64,000 nt of DNA, from contig NC_065570.1 in NCBI RefSeq assembly GCF_937616625.2, positions 8,008,001 to 8,072,000 on the forward strand. Direction: 5' to 3'. Each line of letters opens with the position of its first letter. Position 1 is the first letter of the stretch. The stretch is from Mercurialis annua. Its lineage: Eukaryota > Streptophyta > Magnoliopsida > Malpighiales > Euphorbiaceae. Shown one piece after another: positions 49,516 to 60,511 of the stretch. Under the pieces are notes generated by a model. The model was not told the origin of the DNA and did no database searches. It saw only the letters and a program-made list of their open reading frames with translations. The position numbers were made by a program, and so were the translations under genes.

Positions 49516-50037
49516 TAGGGGTATAAATGAGATGGACTACTCGTGAGTTATTTTAAACCGACTAAAAAAACTTGAAATTGGCTCGAAAAGTTCGAGCCGA
49601 TCTCGAGCGCGAGCTACTCAAATTTCATCTCGAGCCAAGCTCAAACTCAAGTTTCATCTCGAGCCGACCTAAAGTATCCATTATGCCATACAAAACTAAT
49701 CAGGCTTCTTATAAATAAAAAATATTAATATTATTATATTATATTGGCTTTTTATACCTTTAAGTTTAAGTGTGTATCATATAAATTAATTAAATTATAT
49801 ATTTCATAGTGAAAAAATTAACATATATCAAATATGTTTATTTTTTAATAACTATTTTTATTTTTATTAAATTTAAATCGTGTTTGAGCTCGAGCAGTTC
49901 GAATGTTCGAACTCGAGCTTGAACTTAAAAATTTAAGTCCAGTCGAGTTTGAGTTTAAGCCCGAGCATGTATTATACAGTCGAATACAAGTTCGAACTTG
50001 ATTTAAATTGGACTCGGCTCGGCTCATAAACACCCTA
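49516..50037. mobile_element. hAT-type MITE rich in CTCGAG/TTCGAG words
   Basis: 522-bp element. Ends TAGGGGTATAAATGAG and CTCATAAACACCCTA are complementary apart from a few bases. The arms hold GAGCCGATCTCGAGC, CTCGAGCCAAGCTC and matching words on the right (GAGCTCGAGCAG, CGAACTCGAGCTTG). Flanks GTTGTGAG and GTTTGAGT are only similar, so the target duplication has decayed. Confidence 0.75.
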
Positions 50038-50800
50038 GTTTGAGTTTGTTAAAGTGATGTGGAAAGAGTTAGCCTCCCTTATATGCAATGCAGTTCCATT
50101 CTGGGTGCACATGGGATACATGTTTCTCTCCATGTGCAAAGCATAATTGGGAACTATTATCCCATATGTTTAAAAAGTTCATTAGAAAATTTCAATGATA
50201 AAAATCAGACTTGAATCGGATTCAAATCCAGTCTAAACTCATCCAGATCCGCTCAATGATTAGGTTCATTCTTTAGCTATTGTATGCTATAGGACAAACT
50301 CTTTAAAAAGCAATAGATTCCTATAGTAAGCTGCTGTATATTTGTTTTCCTTAAATTATAAAAAAAAATTGTTTTTCTTGTTACATAGTATGTAAGGGGC
50401 CCTAGATCAGTTCAAATTATGAGTAGGTTATTTGCGGGAGGTAAAATTCGAACATTAAATTTTAAACGGCCGTATACGTAAATATGATTTGAATTCATAA
50501 TCTCGGTTAAACTAAAAGAGCGCCTTAATTTTTGACGCCGAAAAAAGTAAAATTGCACATATATATGTTCATTGGTTACTGCAACAACATTATTGTCAAT
50601 TTTAAGGGCTCTTCAGAAGAAAATTGGCAATAGTCTTATAGATGTAAGAATGTGGCAATTGTTACTTAGATGCCAAAAATGTTCAAAATATGGGAAAGTG
50701 TGACTGCACAATTTTCATTGCTTTTTTTCTTCTCTTGCCTTATATTTTCTTTTAGGGTTGTCTGCAAGAAGAAAGTTTTGCGAGAATCAAACGCGCCATT
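50038..50800. other. Intergenic DNA, no supported feature
   Basis: Mixed AT-rich sequence; no coding frame over 60 codons, no RNA gene and no paired ends recognised. Confidence 0.45.
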
Positions 50801-50916
50801 TAGAATTGTAAATCATCAACTTATCATATAATATATGGCAATAATAAATGTTATAATCAATCAATAAATATCACACCAATTACTTATAATTGATATAATA
50901 TTTATTGATTGGTTAT

Positions 50917-51512
50917 TGATGACGTCTGCCTTTTGATTCGGTGAATTACACCTGCAAAATAGGGTAGGAGCTAACCGGATGGTGGTTGTCCGATTAATTC
51001 TCCGATTCTAAAGTCAATTTAGAGTTTTGAGCAACGTTTTGAGTATATGAATGTAATTGTATGTTTAGGCATACTTCATGCTCTTTTTATAGTAGATGAT
51101 TGCATACTCAGTAGAGTTGTAGTACGAAAGTGAATCCTACTTTGTACGGTTTGACCCTAATTAGAAATAATCTTTCTTATTCAGACATGAGTCCTATTTA
51201 GGAACGTCTTCCTAAATAGTCTCGTCTTTCTAAGTTAGAGTTTATCTTCCTAAGTTGGAGTTTGTATCCAAATAGGTAAGATACTTGAGAATATTCAGTA
51301 GATCTGGTAATCCATCCGAATCCCAGGGTCGACGCGCTTTGTCCGGATCCTCGGGGATTCGGCGTTATTCCTGTCAGATAGATCGTGGCGGATCCTATGG
51401 ATTCGACCATCTTTTCGTGTTTGGCCTTTTAAGTGGGGGTCCGGTATCGTCTAGGAGTGGATCTCCTACGACTCGACTCCATTGTAGTTAAGATAGGATT
51501 CGGTATCCATCA
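50917..51512 (-). mobile_element. Probable LTR (TGATG...CATCA), minus orientation
   Basis: 596-bp segment beginning TGATGACGTCTGCC and ending GGTATCCATCA, giving 5-bp inverted ends TGATG/CATCA. Directly beyond it the minus strand reads GCGGGGGGCTAA (51513-51524), a polypurine tract in the right place for a 3' LTR on the minus strand. It is inserted beside a MITE-like arm (50820-50916) related to 45112-45312. Short GC-rich frames at 51198-51491 are not proteins. A partner LTR and target duplication were not found. Confidence 0.5.
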
Positions 51513-52100
51513 TTAGCCCCCCGCAAGTGAGTTGAAGTCTTGGTATTTATGCCTTAGTAAATTTTAGCTCTTTTGGAGCTGAGTCGTCTTATATTTGGAA
51601 GAGTCGTTTTACTTCTCCAGCAAGATTTCTAATTTTTTTTTTCTCCACGTGTCGTTTGCTGGGTCTCTTCTACCTTAAAGGAAGAATTTTTTCTTCCTTT
51701 AAGAATGGGTCTCTTCTTCCATTAACGAAGAACAGGCCCAGCTGGGTCTGTTCTTCTTTAACGAAGTAACTTTTTTAGTTTAATTTAATTAATTTTAGTT
51801 AGAGTTAAATTATGATTAATTAGTATTTAATTATGGTCAATTAGTAATTAAGTGAATAATTAGAGTTAATTGTGATTTTTATAAACCTCACTCTCCAATT
51901 AAGGCGCCACGTCAGCAAAAGGGTCTTTTTGACCCGGTTTACACAAGTTCAGGGTATAAGTGATCCGGTTTCCAGCTTTGAACTTTTTTGATACTTTGAC
52001 GCAAGTTCGGGGGTGAAAGTGATTCTTTGTTTATTTTATAAACTTCAAAACTCGTAAGAGAAATTCTTAATTTTTCAATAAAGAGAGATTTTTGTAAATT
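51513..52100 (-). mobile_element. Possible 3' internal part of the same retroelement
   Basis: Follows the polypurine tract. Holds several hairpin-like pairs at 51660-51780, such as CTTAAAGGAAGAA / TTCTTCCTTTAAG and GAACAGGCCCAGCTGGGTCTGTTC. No polyprotein frame remains. The stretch 51900-52050 (GGCGCCACGTCAG, then a GACCCGGTTTACACAAG word) looks like another decayed repeat. Limits are approximate. Confidence 0.35.
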
Positions 52101-52532
52101 ACATCTTTAGCCTAATTTCTCTTTAATTGGATATCAATTGTACATCACACTATTTGATATTAATTTTCAACAAATAACCTCTCGGTAAAATGTAATGCTA
52201 AATTTGGTAACAAACGAAAAACAAAATTAAACATGGTTACTATTTTAAAACAAGATACAAAGGTTTGCAGTGTATAATATCCAATAATTTACATAACTTC
52301 GTTGCTTTTCTTATGTGATTGGAGGTAAACCAAAAAAATCTGAGATTAACTACCTGAATTGAAAAGTAATTTCATAATCAACATTAATTTACCATTGACT
52401 CTATCAAAATATTTATAACAAATGACTAATAGAGAATAGTTCATATTTTTACAGTTCAAAATCAATCAAAACAACTAAAAAAATAAAATAACTATATTTT
52501 TCCTCATTTGTTTAATGGCTTAACACACAAGT

Positions 52533-52540
52533 TATAAATA
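52533..52540 (+). promoter_or_regulatory. TATA box of the S1-like gene
   Basis: TATAAATA, 55 bp upstream of the ATG at 52595. A second A/T box (TTTTATAAGG) lies just after it. The spacing implies a short leader. Confidence 0.6.
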
Positions 52541-52594
52541 GCTTGTTTTATAAGGTAGCTATAGGCAATACTTAGAATTAAATTCAATACGAAC

Positions 52595-53017
52595 ATGAAT
52601 ACCATTGAATGCCTTTTTATTTCAACCTTGGTGTTGAGTTTTTTTATTACACCAAACAATTGCTTGTCGTTCGATCCTTATTATGTTCATATCACCAGTC
52701 AATTGAGCCACGGAAAAACTTTGCTTTTGCATTGTCAATCTAAAGACAACGATCTTCATGTTCAGTATCTAAAACCCAACGCAACATTTTCGTGGCACTT
52801 TAAGTTAAATGTTTTCGAATCTACGCTCTTTTGGTGCTACATGGCTCCCGACGATCATCATCATGCCGATTTTAAAGTTTTTTACGTCAATTCACGTTTT
52901 CTTCAAAAATGTAACAGTAATAACGAATTCTTTTGGATTATTAAAGATGAAGGAGCTTATGTCAAAAATATTCCTAAAGGTATTGATGACTTTCAGCATG
53001 AATGGGAATCAAATTAA
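52595..53017 (+). CDS. S1-family self-incompatibility-like secreted protein (SPH)
   Basis: Intronless gene for 140 residues, a normal size for plant S1 / S-protein homologues. A signal peptide covers residues 1 to about 23-25 (CLFISTLVLSFFI core). The mature part follows the family pattern: YVHITSQLSHGKTLLLHCQSKDNDL with Cys47, a W-x-F beta strand (FSWHFKLN), STLFWCYMAP with Cys81, a Cys at 106 (QKCNSN), and FFWIIKDEGAYV near the end. One N-glycosylation site, NAT, is at 62-64. Poppy S1 is the pistil determinant of self-incompatibility; most SPH genes in other plants have no known role, so a mating function must not be assumed. It sits alone between transposon remnants, with its own TATA box. 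Confidence 0.9.
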   Translation: MNTIECLFISTLVLSFFITPNNCLSFDPYYVHITSQLSHGKTLLLHCQSKDNDLHVQYLKPNATFSWHFKLNVFESTLFWCYMAPDDHHHADFKVFYVNSRFLQKCNSNNEFFWIIKDEGAYVKNIPKGIDDFQHEWESN

Positions 53018-53403
53018 TTCGAGTTTGAACTATTATATGTTGTCATCACTAGTATGTAGAAATTGAAAAAAATATAACTATGAATTTCCTGTTCTATTTT
53101 GAATTATTTATACATATTTTATTGGTTATAGTAATTTTCCGAGCAACAATCAATGCAATAGTACATTTCATAGGAAGATAACTTAATCTTTTAATGAACA
53201 ACAATTCTAATTTTAAATTTATTGGAATAGCATAACCCTTGATAAAAAAAATCTAATTTGTTAAAATTAATAAAATAACTATAAAAAAATTTATTTTGAC
53301 TAAATTTTGGCATTTCTTTTAAATATGATTGTTGTACTATGACGTTGGACGCTGGCGGAAGAGTTGTTACTCATAAAAATATCATCATTTCACAATAAAA
53401 AAA

Positions 53404-54798
53404 GGCTTAATCACCAAAAAATGTCAAACCTATACGTTTTGTGTCAATTATAGCCAAACCTTTAAAAATCACCAAATTTAGCCAAACCTTATATGTTCTG
53501 TTTCTTTTTTAGCCATTTTTGAATCGAACCGGTTTTTCTGACACCGTGTCGTACATGTCACCGCCAACTAAGCAATTGGCTAACATGGCAGCTGAAATAT
53601 TTAAATAAGGTTTGGCTATAACTGACACAAAATGCATATGTTTGGTATTTTTTGGTGAATAAACTATTTTTAAAATTAAATAATTAAATGATTAATTATA
53701 TTATAATAAAAAATTTATATATTTAAAAAATAATATTTTTATTTAACGCTAATTAAAATTAATTTATTTTTTTACTAAATTTAAATAATTTTAATAAATT
53801 TTTTTTACATATTTGATGGATATATTATTAATTTAAATTCTATTAAAATAAAAAATGTTATATTCATCTTAATTTTTTATTTTTTTTAAATTCCAGTCAT
53901 CGATTCTTTGACACCGCCGCCATTTGAGACCCAATTGTTCGTCTTTCGACGAACAATCTGAGAGTAATATACACAACAAACATAACAGTGTTCATAATTT
54001 AACTATACACACATATGAACATAAAAATAATCACTGAATAAACTGCTTATTTAAAGGACGAGTGTAATTATTTTTTCATTTTTTTTAAAAGTGAAGCTCA
54101 TTGTGGTGTAATCAATATATATCATGATGTTTATAAACATAAACACATATGTCATTTTACTCGGCATAGCAAAAAACTTACCTTAATTTACACATAACTA
54201 TTTTATTTATTACCTAAACCCAGTCATAACAAGATATCAAAAACATTAAAAATAATAAATCAAGTTCAAAATCATCATGAACACTAAACCCTGTCACCAA
54301 ATTTAATTCAACATTAATTCCTAAGTAATACATTAATTCATTTTTTTAATTACATATTCATTAAAATATATTATAATATAAATTTATTAGATTTAAATAA
54401 GTTTAATAAAAAATTAAAATTAATTTTAATTAGTATTAAATAGGAAATATTAATTATTTTTAAATATATATAAATTTCATAAATAATATAATTAATTTAC
54501 TAATTATTAAATTTAAAATTTGGCTTGAATTTAAAATTAGGTTTATTCACCCAAAAAATACCAAACCTATTTTTTTTTCAGTTATAGCCAAACCTTATTT
54601 AAATATTTCAGCTGTCATGCCAGCCAATTGCTTAGTTGGCGGTGACGTGGACGACACGGTGTCAGAAAAAACCGGTTCGATTCAAAAATGGCTAAAAAAA
54701 ACAGAACATATAAGGTTTGGCTAAATCTGGTGATTTTTAAAGGTTTGGCTATAATTGACACAAAACGTATAGGTTTGGTATTTTTTGATGATTAAGCC
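53404..54798. mobile_element. Large inverted-repeat MITE (GGCTTAATCACC ends)
   Basis: 1395-bp element with about 255-bp arms (53404-53660, 54545-54798). Left words TATAGCCAAACCTTTAAAAA, CGAACCGGTTTTTCTGACAC and CCAACTAAGCAATTGGC are repeated inverted on the right. The ends GGCTTAATCACC and TGATTAAGCC match the Mutator-type group. Flanks are T plus seven or eight A, so the 9-bp duplication is probable but lies in a homopolymer. The centre is very AT-rich with no transposase. Confidence 0.88.
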
Positions 54799-55411
54799 TA
54801 AAAAAAATTATACTTTTAATGATGTGAAATTGTTTGTAACAATTATTTTATTTACATTGTTAACATATTTGGGTGGTCCATTGGTGTTCGAATAAGCCCT
54901 TATGGATAACTGCTTTTTGTGCTATTATTTACTTTTAGACTGACTCACTTGAAAACTCACTTATTCTTGTACATTTAATTATTCTATTAATGAATATATG
55001 TCTTTGTTAAACAAAACATTAATTAAAAGATGATAAATAAAAAAGATGTAATTAAAAAGGTTCCTCAATTTTGATTTAAAAATTATTTTAATTTTGAAAT
55101 TTTAAAATATAAAGGTAATAATTAAAATTTAAAATTTATTAAGTACTAATTTAAAATGAAATAGAAATTAGGGATTATTTTAGACTTTTTTCTATTTCAT
55201 ATTAGAGAGAGTTTCACAAAAGAAGGTAAGAGTGGGAAGGACCATTTTAATACAAAAGTGACAAGTTGTGGATCTATTTGATCTTTTTTACTCGAAAATG
55301 ACTTATTTGATATTTCATGCTAAACTGAGGGGGTGAATTAATTCTTTGCTTCCAATTTTTTTTTTTTATCAATACTTCCAAATAAATAATCAGCAAGTAA
55401 TCAATTTTATA
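54799..55411. other. Intergenic DNA, nothing supported
   Basis: AT-rich. Words like TTTTATTACTCGAAAATGAC near 55290 suggest repeat debris. No gene. Confidence 0.4.
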
Positions 55412-55903
55412 GACAAAAGTTATAAAAAAAACCCTGAGGTTTTTCCAAAAGTACAAGACAGTCCTTTTTGATTTTTGGGGTACAATTCAGTCCTCTAGTT
55501 TTTTTATTGAACAAAAACACCCTTCTGTCCATAATCACCATTAACCAGTGACGTGGTACACAGTGAAAAATTTCAAAAACATGCTTAATATTTAAATTGT
55601 TACAGATTTTATATTTATAATTTTTAGCACATTTCACCCTTTTCTTCATTTAACCATAAATAAAATTTAAAATTAAAATATTTAAAAATCGACTTTCGGC
55701 AAGCGGAATTTATTTTGTGCCACTTCACCTAATTATCGGTGTATGTTCATAATTAAATTATTTATTAAAATCAATCAAAATCCAATTAAAACCTAATTAA
55801 ATCAACTAAAATCAATTTTAATCTAATTGAAATTTATTTCGAAAACTGTCGGCCTTTCCTAAAAATCACCACCATACCTTGCCCGAAACTCAACGCCGGC
55901 CAG

Positions 55904-56166
55904 AGAACAGACCCGTCGGGTCTGTTCTTGTGAAGAACATACCATTGATGGTTTGTTCAATAACAGACCAGCGATGGTCTATTCTCAAGAACAGACCATC
56001 GGTTCTGTTCAAGAACAGACCATCGATAGTCTGCTCTTAAGAACAGACCATCGGTGATGGTCTGTTCTTGAAGAACAAACCATCGCCGGTCTTTTCTCAA
56101 GAACAGACCATCGATGATGGTCTGTTAAAAACAGATCTGGTAGATATGTTCTACCAGATCTGTTCT
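55904..56166. repeat. Array of short hairpins (GAACAGACC...GGTCTGTTC)
   Basis: About nine consecutive units of 25-35 bp, each an inverted repeat around GAACAGACCATCG...GATGGTCTGTTC. Examples start at 55904, 55961, 56010, 56039 and 56099. The last unit is a different palindrome, ACAGATCTGGTAGA / TCTACCAGATCTGT. Spacers are only a few bases. It lies in the centre of the foldback element. A 78-codon frame across it is not a gene. Confidence 0.9.
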
Positions 56167-56705
56167 CTGACTGTAATCAGGTTTGACGATATCGTTTTCG
56201 AAATAGGTTCGGGAGAAAAGGTCGATGTTTTTCAAAATAGATTTAGTTATGTTTTAATTGAATTCCGATTGGTTTTAATAAGTAGTTTAATTATTAATTA
56301 TTAATATTTAAATGGAGAAGAGGGTGAAATGTGCTAAAAAAATATTAAATATAAAATTAGTAAACAATTTAAACATTAAGGTTGTTTTTGAAATTTTTCC
56401 ATGTTTGTCGCGTCACCAGTTAACAGTGATTATGGACGGAAAGGTGTTTTTGTTCAATAAAAAAACTAAGGGGCTGAATTGTACCTAGACCTGTTCATGG
56501 GCTTGGGTACCCGGCCCTAGGGGTGAGCATTCGGTCGGTTCGGTCAAAACCGATCCGAAAATGGCCAAACCGATTAAACCGAACGTTGTAATATTTTTGA
56601 CCGAACCGACCGAACAAAGAACATTAACCGAATCTGTTTCGACCGAATTTTTTTTGGTCGGTTCGGTCGGTTCGGTTAAATTGGGTATTTATGGGTTTTT
56701 ATAGG

Positions 56706-59700
56706 TGTCACGACCCGATTTCCGCCTCGAAACTCGAGCCGAGACCGGCGCTAGGGAATGGGAATGGTTGTTCCGAAACCCGTAGCAAGCCTAAAACCTC
56801 TATAAATTTTTCGCCTCCTAAATATAAATATAGATCGTATCTCGCGTACGACCCGTTTTCAGAAAACACCGTTAAAACATTTTTCCGTTTAACGTGGAAA
56901 ACACATTCTGAAAATATTCATATAGGCGATATCGCGCTTTCAGAAATGCTGGTTGAATAACCCTAGTTATTCTGACCCACGCGCATTTCTGAAAACCGGT
57001 GCGGTGGTACAGGGACATAGCTCACGTGCCTTGCCTCGCAGGCAGCACTGTTTCAAACCGCGCACCCGAACAATATGTTTAATAAAATATATCGAACATT
57101 TTCCTTTTCAAAGCGTTATATCAAACATATTTAAAAACATGCACAGCAGGCACACAAACGTAAGGCCAGCTAAAACTACACACAGTGTCTTTGCAGACCA
57201 AAGACACGAAGCTTGGCCCACCCGTAGGGGACACCATAAAACACCATATGCCTATTAAGTAGCCACTTATTAGAGCTAGACAAAGTCAGGTTCCTATCAG
57301 AGTATATAGACAGAGGAACCATGACGTGGCTACAGGCATATCAAACCTATATACACTATTGCAGAAGCTAAGAGTTTAAAGTGTTATTTACATAACAACA
57401 AGATAAGCTTCCCTGATGGAAAAGGATGGAAGCTCGACCAGACCCGGTAGCTAGGTACCTGAAAATAATAAACAACAACGGGGTCAGAAATATAAATATT
57501 TCTGAGTGAGTAGATAGGTTTACAGTTAAATACCAAAATCGCGTATATACAAAATATCGGTATATAAAAATATTACCAGTCCTCGATCCAAATGAAACCC
57601 TAGTCCTGATTACGTTATAGTGCTATCACATATATAATGCATATGCACAACTCTTGTTTAATACAGGATGAGCTGTATACATATGTATCACAGCTCTCTT
57701 AACTCTGTATAGGGTTGCTGGGCCGGAACTAAATCACTGCCACCTCAGGACTACCCGATAGGTTTAAGCCGCTTTACAAGCATCTGGCTTAAAACCTAAT
57801 CTCAACATGTATGCTTATAATATTTACCTCTCATCTAGTTCATTAACACCGGTGATCACACAGTCCTATTGTTGCCCAATAGATAGCTCGTTTCAGTGGA
57901 TCTTCCTTGGCTAAGTTTCATACTTAGTGCGATTTATGGAGTTAAAACAATTGAATACTAATATTCAAAAGTAAACAAATGAACTCACAAACACCGCTAG
58001 GTCTGGAACTTAATCCTGTGGTTGTGGTCAGACTGCTGGCTAGCTGGTCGGACTAAACACACAAAGCAAACAGGATAAAACACATCAATATATGTTTCCT
58101 ATAAAATTTCTAGGTCCTTAAACCCAGATCTAGGTCAAACATATAATCATTCAAACACGTAACACTTATGGTCTGTTTTTAAAACCATATTATAAATTCT
58201 CGTTTTGAGAAAACGTTCTAACTTCACTCTAGAAGTTATTTTAGGTATTGCAATACCTAAAGAAAACCATTTATAGTATAGACCTAATTGTCAAAACAAT
58301 TATCGGTCATATACTAAGTATTTAGCAAAACCGATTGCTAAATCTTTAAAACCGTTTAAACGTTGACTTTAACTCTTTTAAAGTCCATTATAAACGTTTA
58401 ACTTTACTTTTAAAATCACCTTTTAAAAGTCTTTAGGTTTAGTATATAAAACCTTTTCAATTTCTTCTAACACAAGTTATCGTTTTAAAACGTTTTCGAA
58501 TCAACGAAACTACGTCAAGTTCTTAGGGCAAAAAGCCCAAAAACAAATCCCTATCCGTCAGCGTCTCGGCACGGTGCACGATCGTGCACCTTGGGTGCAT
58601 GATCGTGCACCCCAGGGCAGTGCACGATCGTGCACAATTGGTGCACGTTCGTGCACCCCAGATGGTGCACGTTCGTGCACCTTGGGTGCACGTTCGTGCA
58701 CCCTCTCATGGTGCACGTTCGTGCACCAAATGGTGCACGTTCGTGCACCCGAGTGCACAGCCCCGGGAAAGTTGATTTCTCGGGCTTTCCGACGGGCTTT
58801 AACTCCATTTTTCCGCCCCTAACACGTATACACATTCCAATCTATCCATATTCACGTTCGAAACGTAAAACTAATATGTTTACGTTCGATTCGATACGAT
58901 AACCGTTTATAAACGAATATATATTCGAAATATATCGATATATATCAAAATAAACATTTAATACGGTTATACTACCTCGATTACTTGAGTAATCGTTGAA
59001 GAAATGGAGTTAGAATCGAGAAACGGATCGAATGGACGAAACCCTAATCGTCACCGTGCTTCAGAGCTTAAGCAGCTCAATATATTCTTTCAGAATGAAA
59101 GAATGAAGGCTCTGCCTTCAATTTGTTAAGTTAGGTTTATATATATAGTAATGGCTAAAGTGCAGTTTAGTACTAGCTCAATCATGCACTTTAAACCAAC
59201 TTCTAAACTAGTCGTTCGTAGCCTAAACGGAAACGACTTTCAAATTTCGTGAAAATTTTACTAAAAATCAAATAAAATATAACGAGAATAAAAATATAAT
59301 TTTTATTCCCATCCGACTTATATTTTATTCTTAATAAATCATTTTCGATTTATTAAGCCCGCATTAACTGCCCTTGATAAAATTTCTGCTTCCAAATTTT
59401 ATCAAATTTTCACGATAACCTTTTTAAAATATTTTGCGAATATTGGCACTAAAAAGATTCGCTAGGGACTTATGAATTATTCTGCACCCAATTCATAAAT
59501 CCATATTCTCTCTGTTAACTATATAACTAATCAAATTTAAATTCTAGAAATTTAAATTTGCAATCCTATAGCCATATTAAAAATTTAGGGACACTTGTAA
59601 ATTAAATTTATCTTTAAATTTAATTTACCTACTCCCGTCTAATAAAATATTAGACACGTGGCTATATTTTAACTCTTAAATTTCCAGGTTATTACATTCT

Positions 59701-59934
59701 CTCCCCCTTATATAAATTCGTCCTCGAATTTACATATACTTACTTTTCACTTATAATCCAAATTTCACTTATACTTAATCTCAATTTATTCTTTAGAGAG
59801 CATAGTATCATCTTGTCTGGCATTTTCAATCATATCCCTCTTCCTCGCTGTTGTTCTTATCATCTGTTTGAACTTCCGTTCTACAAACAGATTATCAACC
59901 TACTTTTCATAATAAGCATTCAAAATTTTAAGTA
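56706..59934 (-). mobile_element. Gypsy-type LTR (~3 kb) with 3' internal fragment
   Basis: On the minus strand a purine tract TAAGGGGGAGAGAA (59697-59709) directly precedes an LTR that starts TGTAATAACCTGG (59696) and ends CGGGTCGTGACA (56706), 2991 bp with TG...CA ends. About 225 bp of internal DNA remains upstream (59710-59934), including CGAGGACGAATTT, a phrase common just before the polypurine tract in gypsy elements. The polyprotein and 5' LTR are gone and no target duplication is seen at the break in MITE B. It contains the GTGCAC palindrome array. Confidence 0.75.
58574..58758. repeat. Array of eight 16-bp GTGCAC palindromes
   Basis: Units GTGCACG(A/T)TCGTGCAC start at 58574, 58595 (one variant base), 58620, 58641, 58665, 58686, 58711 and 58733. 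A half unit lies at 58753. Spacers are 5-9 bp and irregular (CTTGG, CCAGAT and the like). The first and third cores (GATC centre) are perfect palindromes; the later ones have GTTC at the centre. All five overlapping frames of 60-94 codons here are translations of the repeat (ARSCT/VHDRAP), not genes. Confidence 0.95.
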
Positions 59935-60511
59935 TTTGGTCGGTTCGGTTAAAGTGTAAATTTTAAATTTTTAACCGAACCGTTAACCGATAACCGAAAA
60001 TTTATATTTGTTTGACCAAACCGACCGAATGAAAATTTATCACCAAACCAAACCGACTAAAATTCACTGGTTCGGTCGGTTTGGTCGGTTTTTTCAAAAC
60101 TTTGCTCACCCCTACCCGGCCCGCCCGCCCAGGCCCGTCCTCGTAGGGCCGGGCTTGGACACCAATTTTTAGTCCCAAGCCCGAAAAAAGCCTGGTTTTT
60201 TATGGCCGGGCTCAGGCTTTGAATATTGTTAAAAAACAAGGTAAGCCCGCCCGAGCCCGGCCCGAACCCGTAAAAATAGTGCATTAGGGTCGGGCTTGGG
60301 TTGTATATTTAAATCCCGAACCGGGCTTGGGCGGGCTTGGGCTTACCTTTAAAAAATCCAAGCCCGTCTAAGCCCGGCCCGAGCCCGCCCAAGCCCGGCC
60401 CATGAACAGGTCTAATTGTACCCCAAAAAATAAAAAAGGTTGTCTTGTACTTTTGGGAAAATCTCAGTGTTTTTTTTGTACCTTATGCCAATTTTACAAT
60501 TCAAAATTGGT

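Larger units (their letters stand above)
56518..60114. mobile_element. hAT-type MITE B (TAGGGGTGAGC ends), split
   Basis: Ends TAGGGGTGAGCATTCGG and TTTGCTCACCCCTA, with a perfect 8-bp duplication CCCGGCCC at 56510-56517 and 60115-60122. Its arms (56518-56705, about 59935-60114) are full of GGTCGGTTCGGT / ACCGAACCGACC words. It is interrupted by gypsy-derived sequence. Same ending type as 36897-37375. Confidence 0.95.
56486..60414. mobile_element. hAT-type MITE A (TAGACCTGTTCATGGGC ends), split
   Basis: Ends TAGACCTGTTCATGGGC and GCCCATGAACAGGTCTA are perfect complements. It is flanked by a perfect 8-bp duplication ATTGTACC at 56478-56485 and 60415-60422. The right arm (60115-60414) is dense in GCCCGGCCC / GGGCTTGGGC words. 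It is interrupted 32 bp from its left end by MITE B (56518-60114), so its own length is about 330 bp. Confidence 0.95.
55412..60489. mobile_element. Mutator-type foldback element, outermost of a nest
   Basis: The left arm (55412-55660) and the right arm (56310-56485 plus 60415-60489) are complementary: CCAAAAGTACAAGACA, GGGGTACAATTCAG, GAACAAAAACACC and AGCACATTTCACCC. The right arm is split by the 3.9-kb insertion at 56486-60414. Flanks AATTTTATA (55403-55411) and AATTTTACA (60490-60498) give a 9-bp duplication with one mismatch. Without the insert the element is about 1.1 kb. Its centre carries a hairpin array (55904-56166). No transposase is present. Confidence 0.82.

Noticed and set aside
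58574..58758. CRISPR-like array
   Set aside because: Plant nuclear context; the repeats are 16-bp dyads with 5-9-bp spacers and no cas genes, so it is a minisatellite in an LTR.
58551..58902. Five overlapping frames rich in ARSCT, VHERAP and HVRAP
   Set aside because: They are translations of the GTGCAC palindrome array on both strands.
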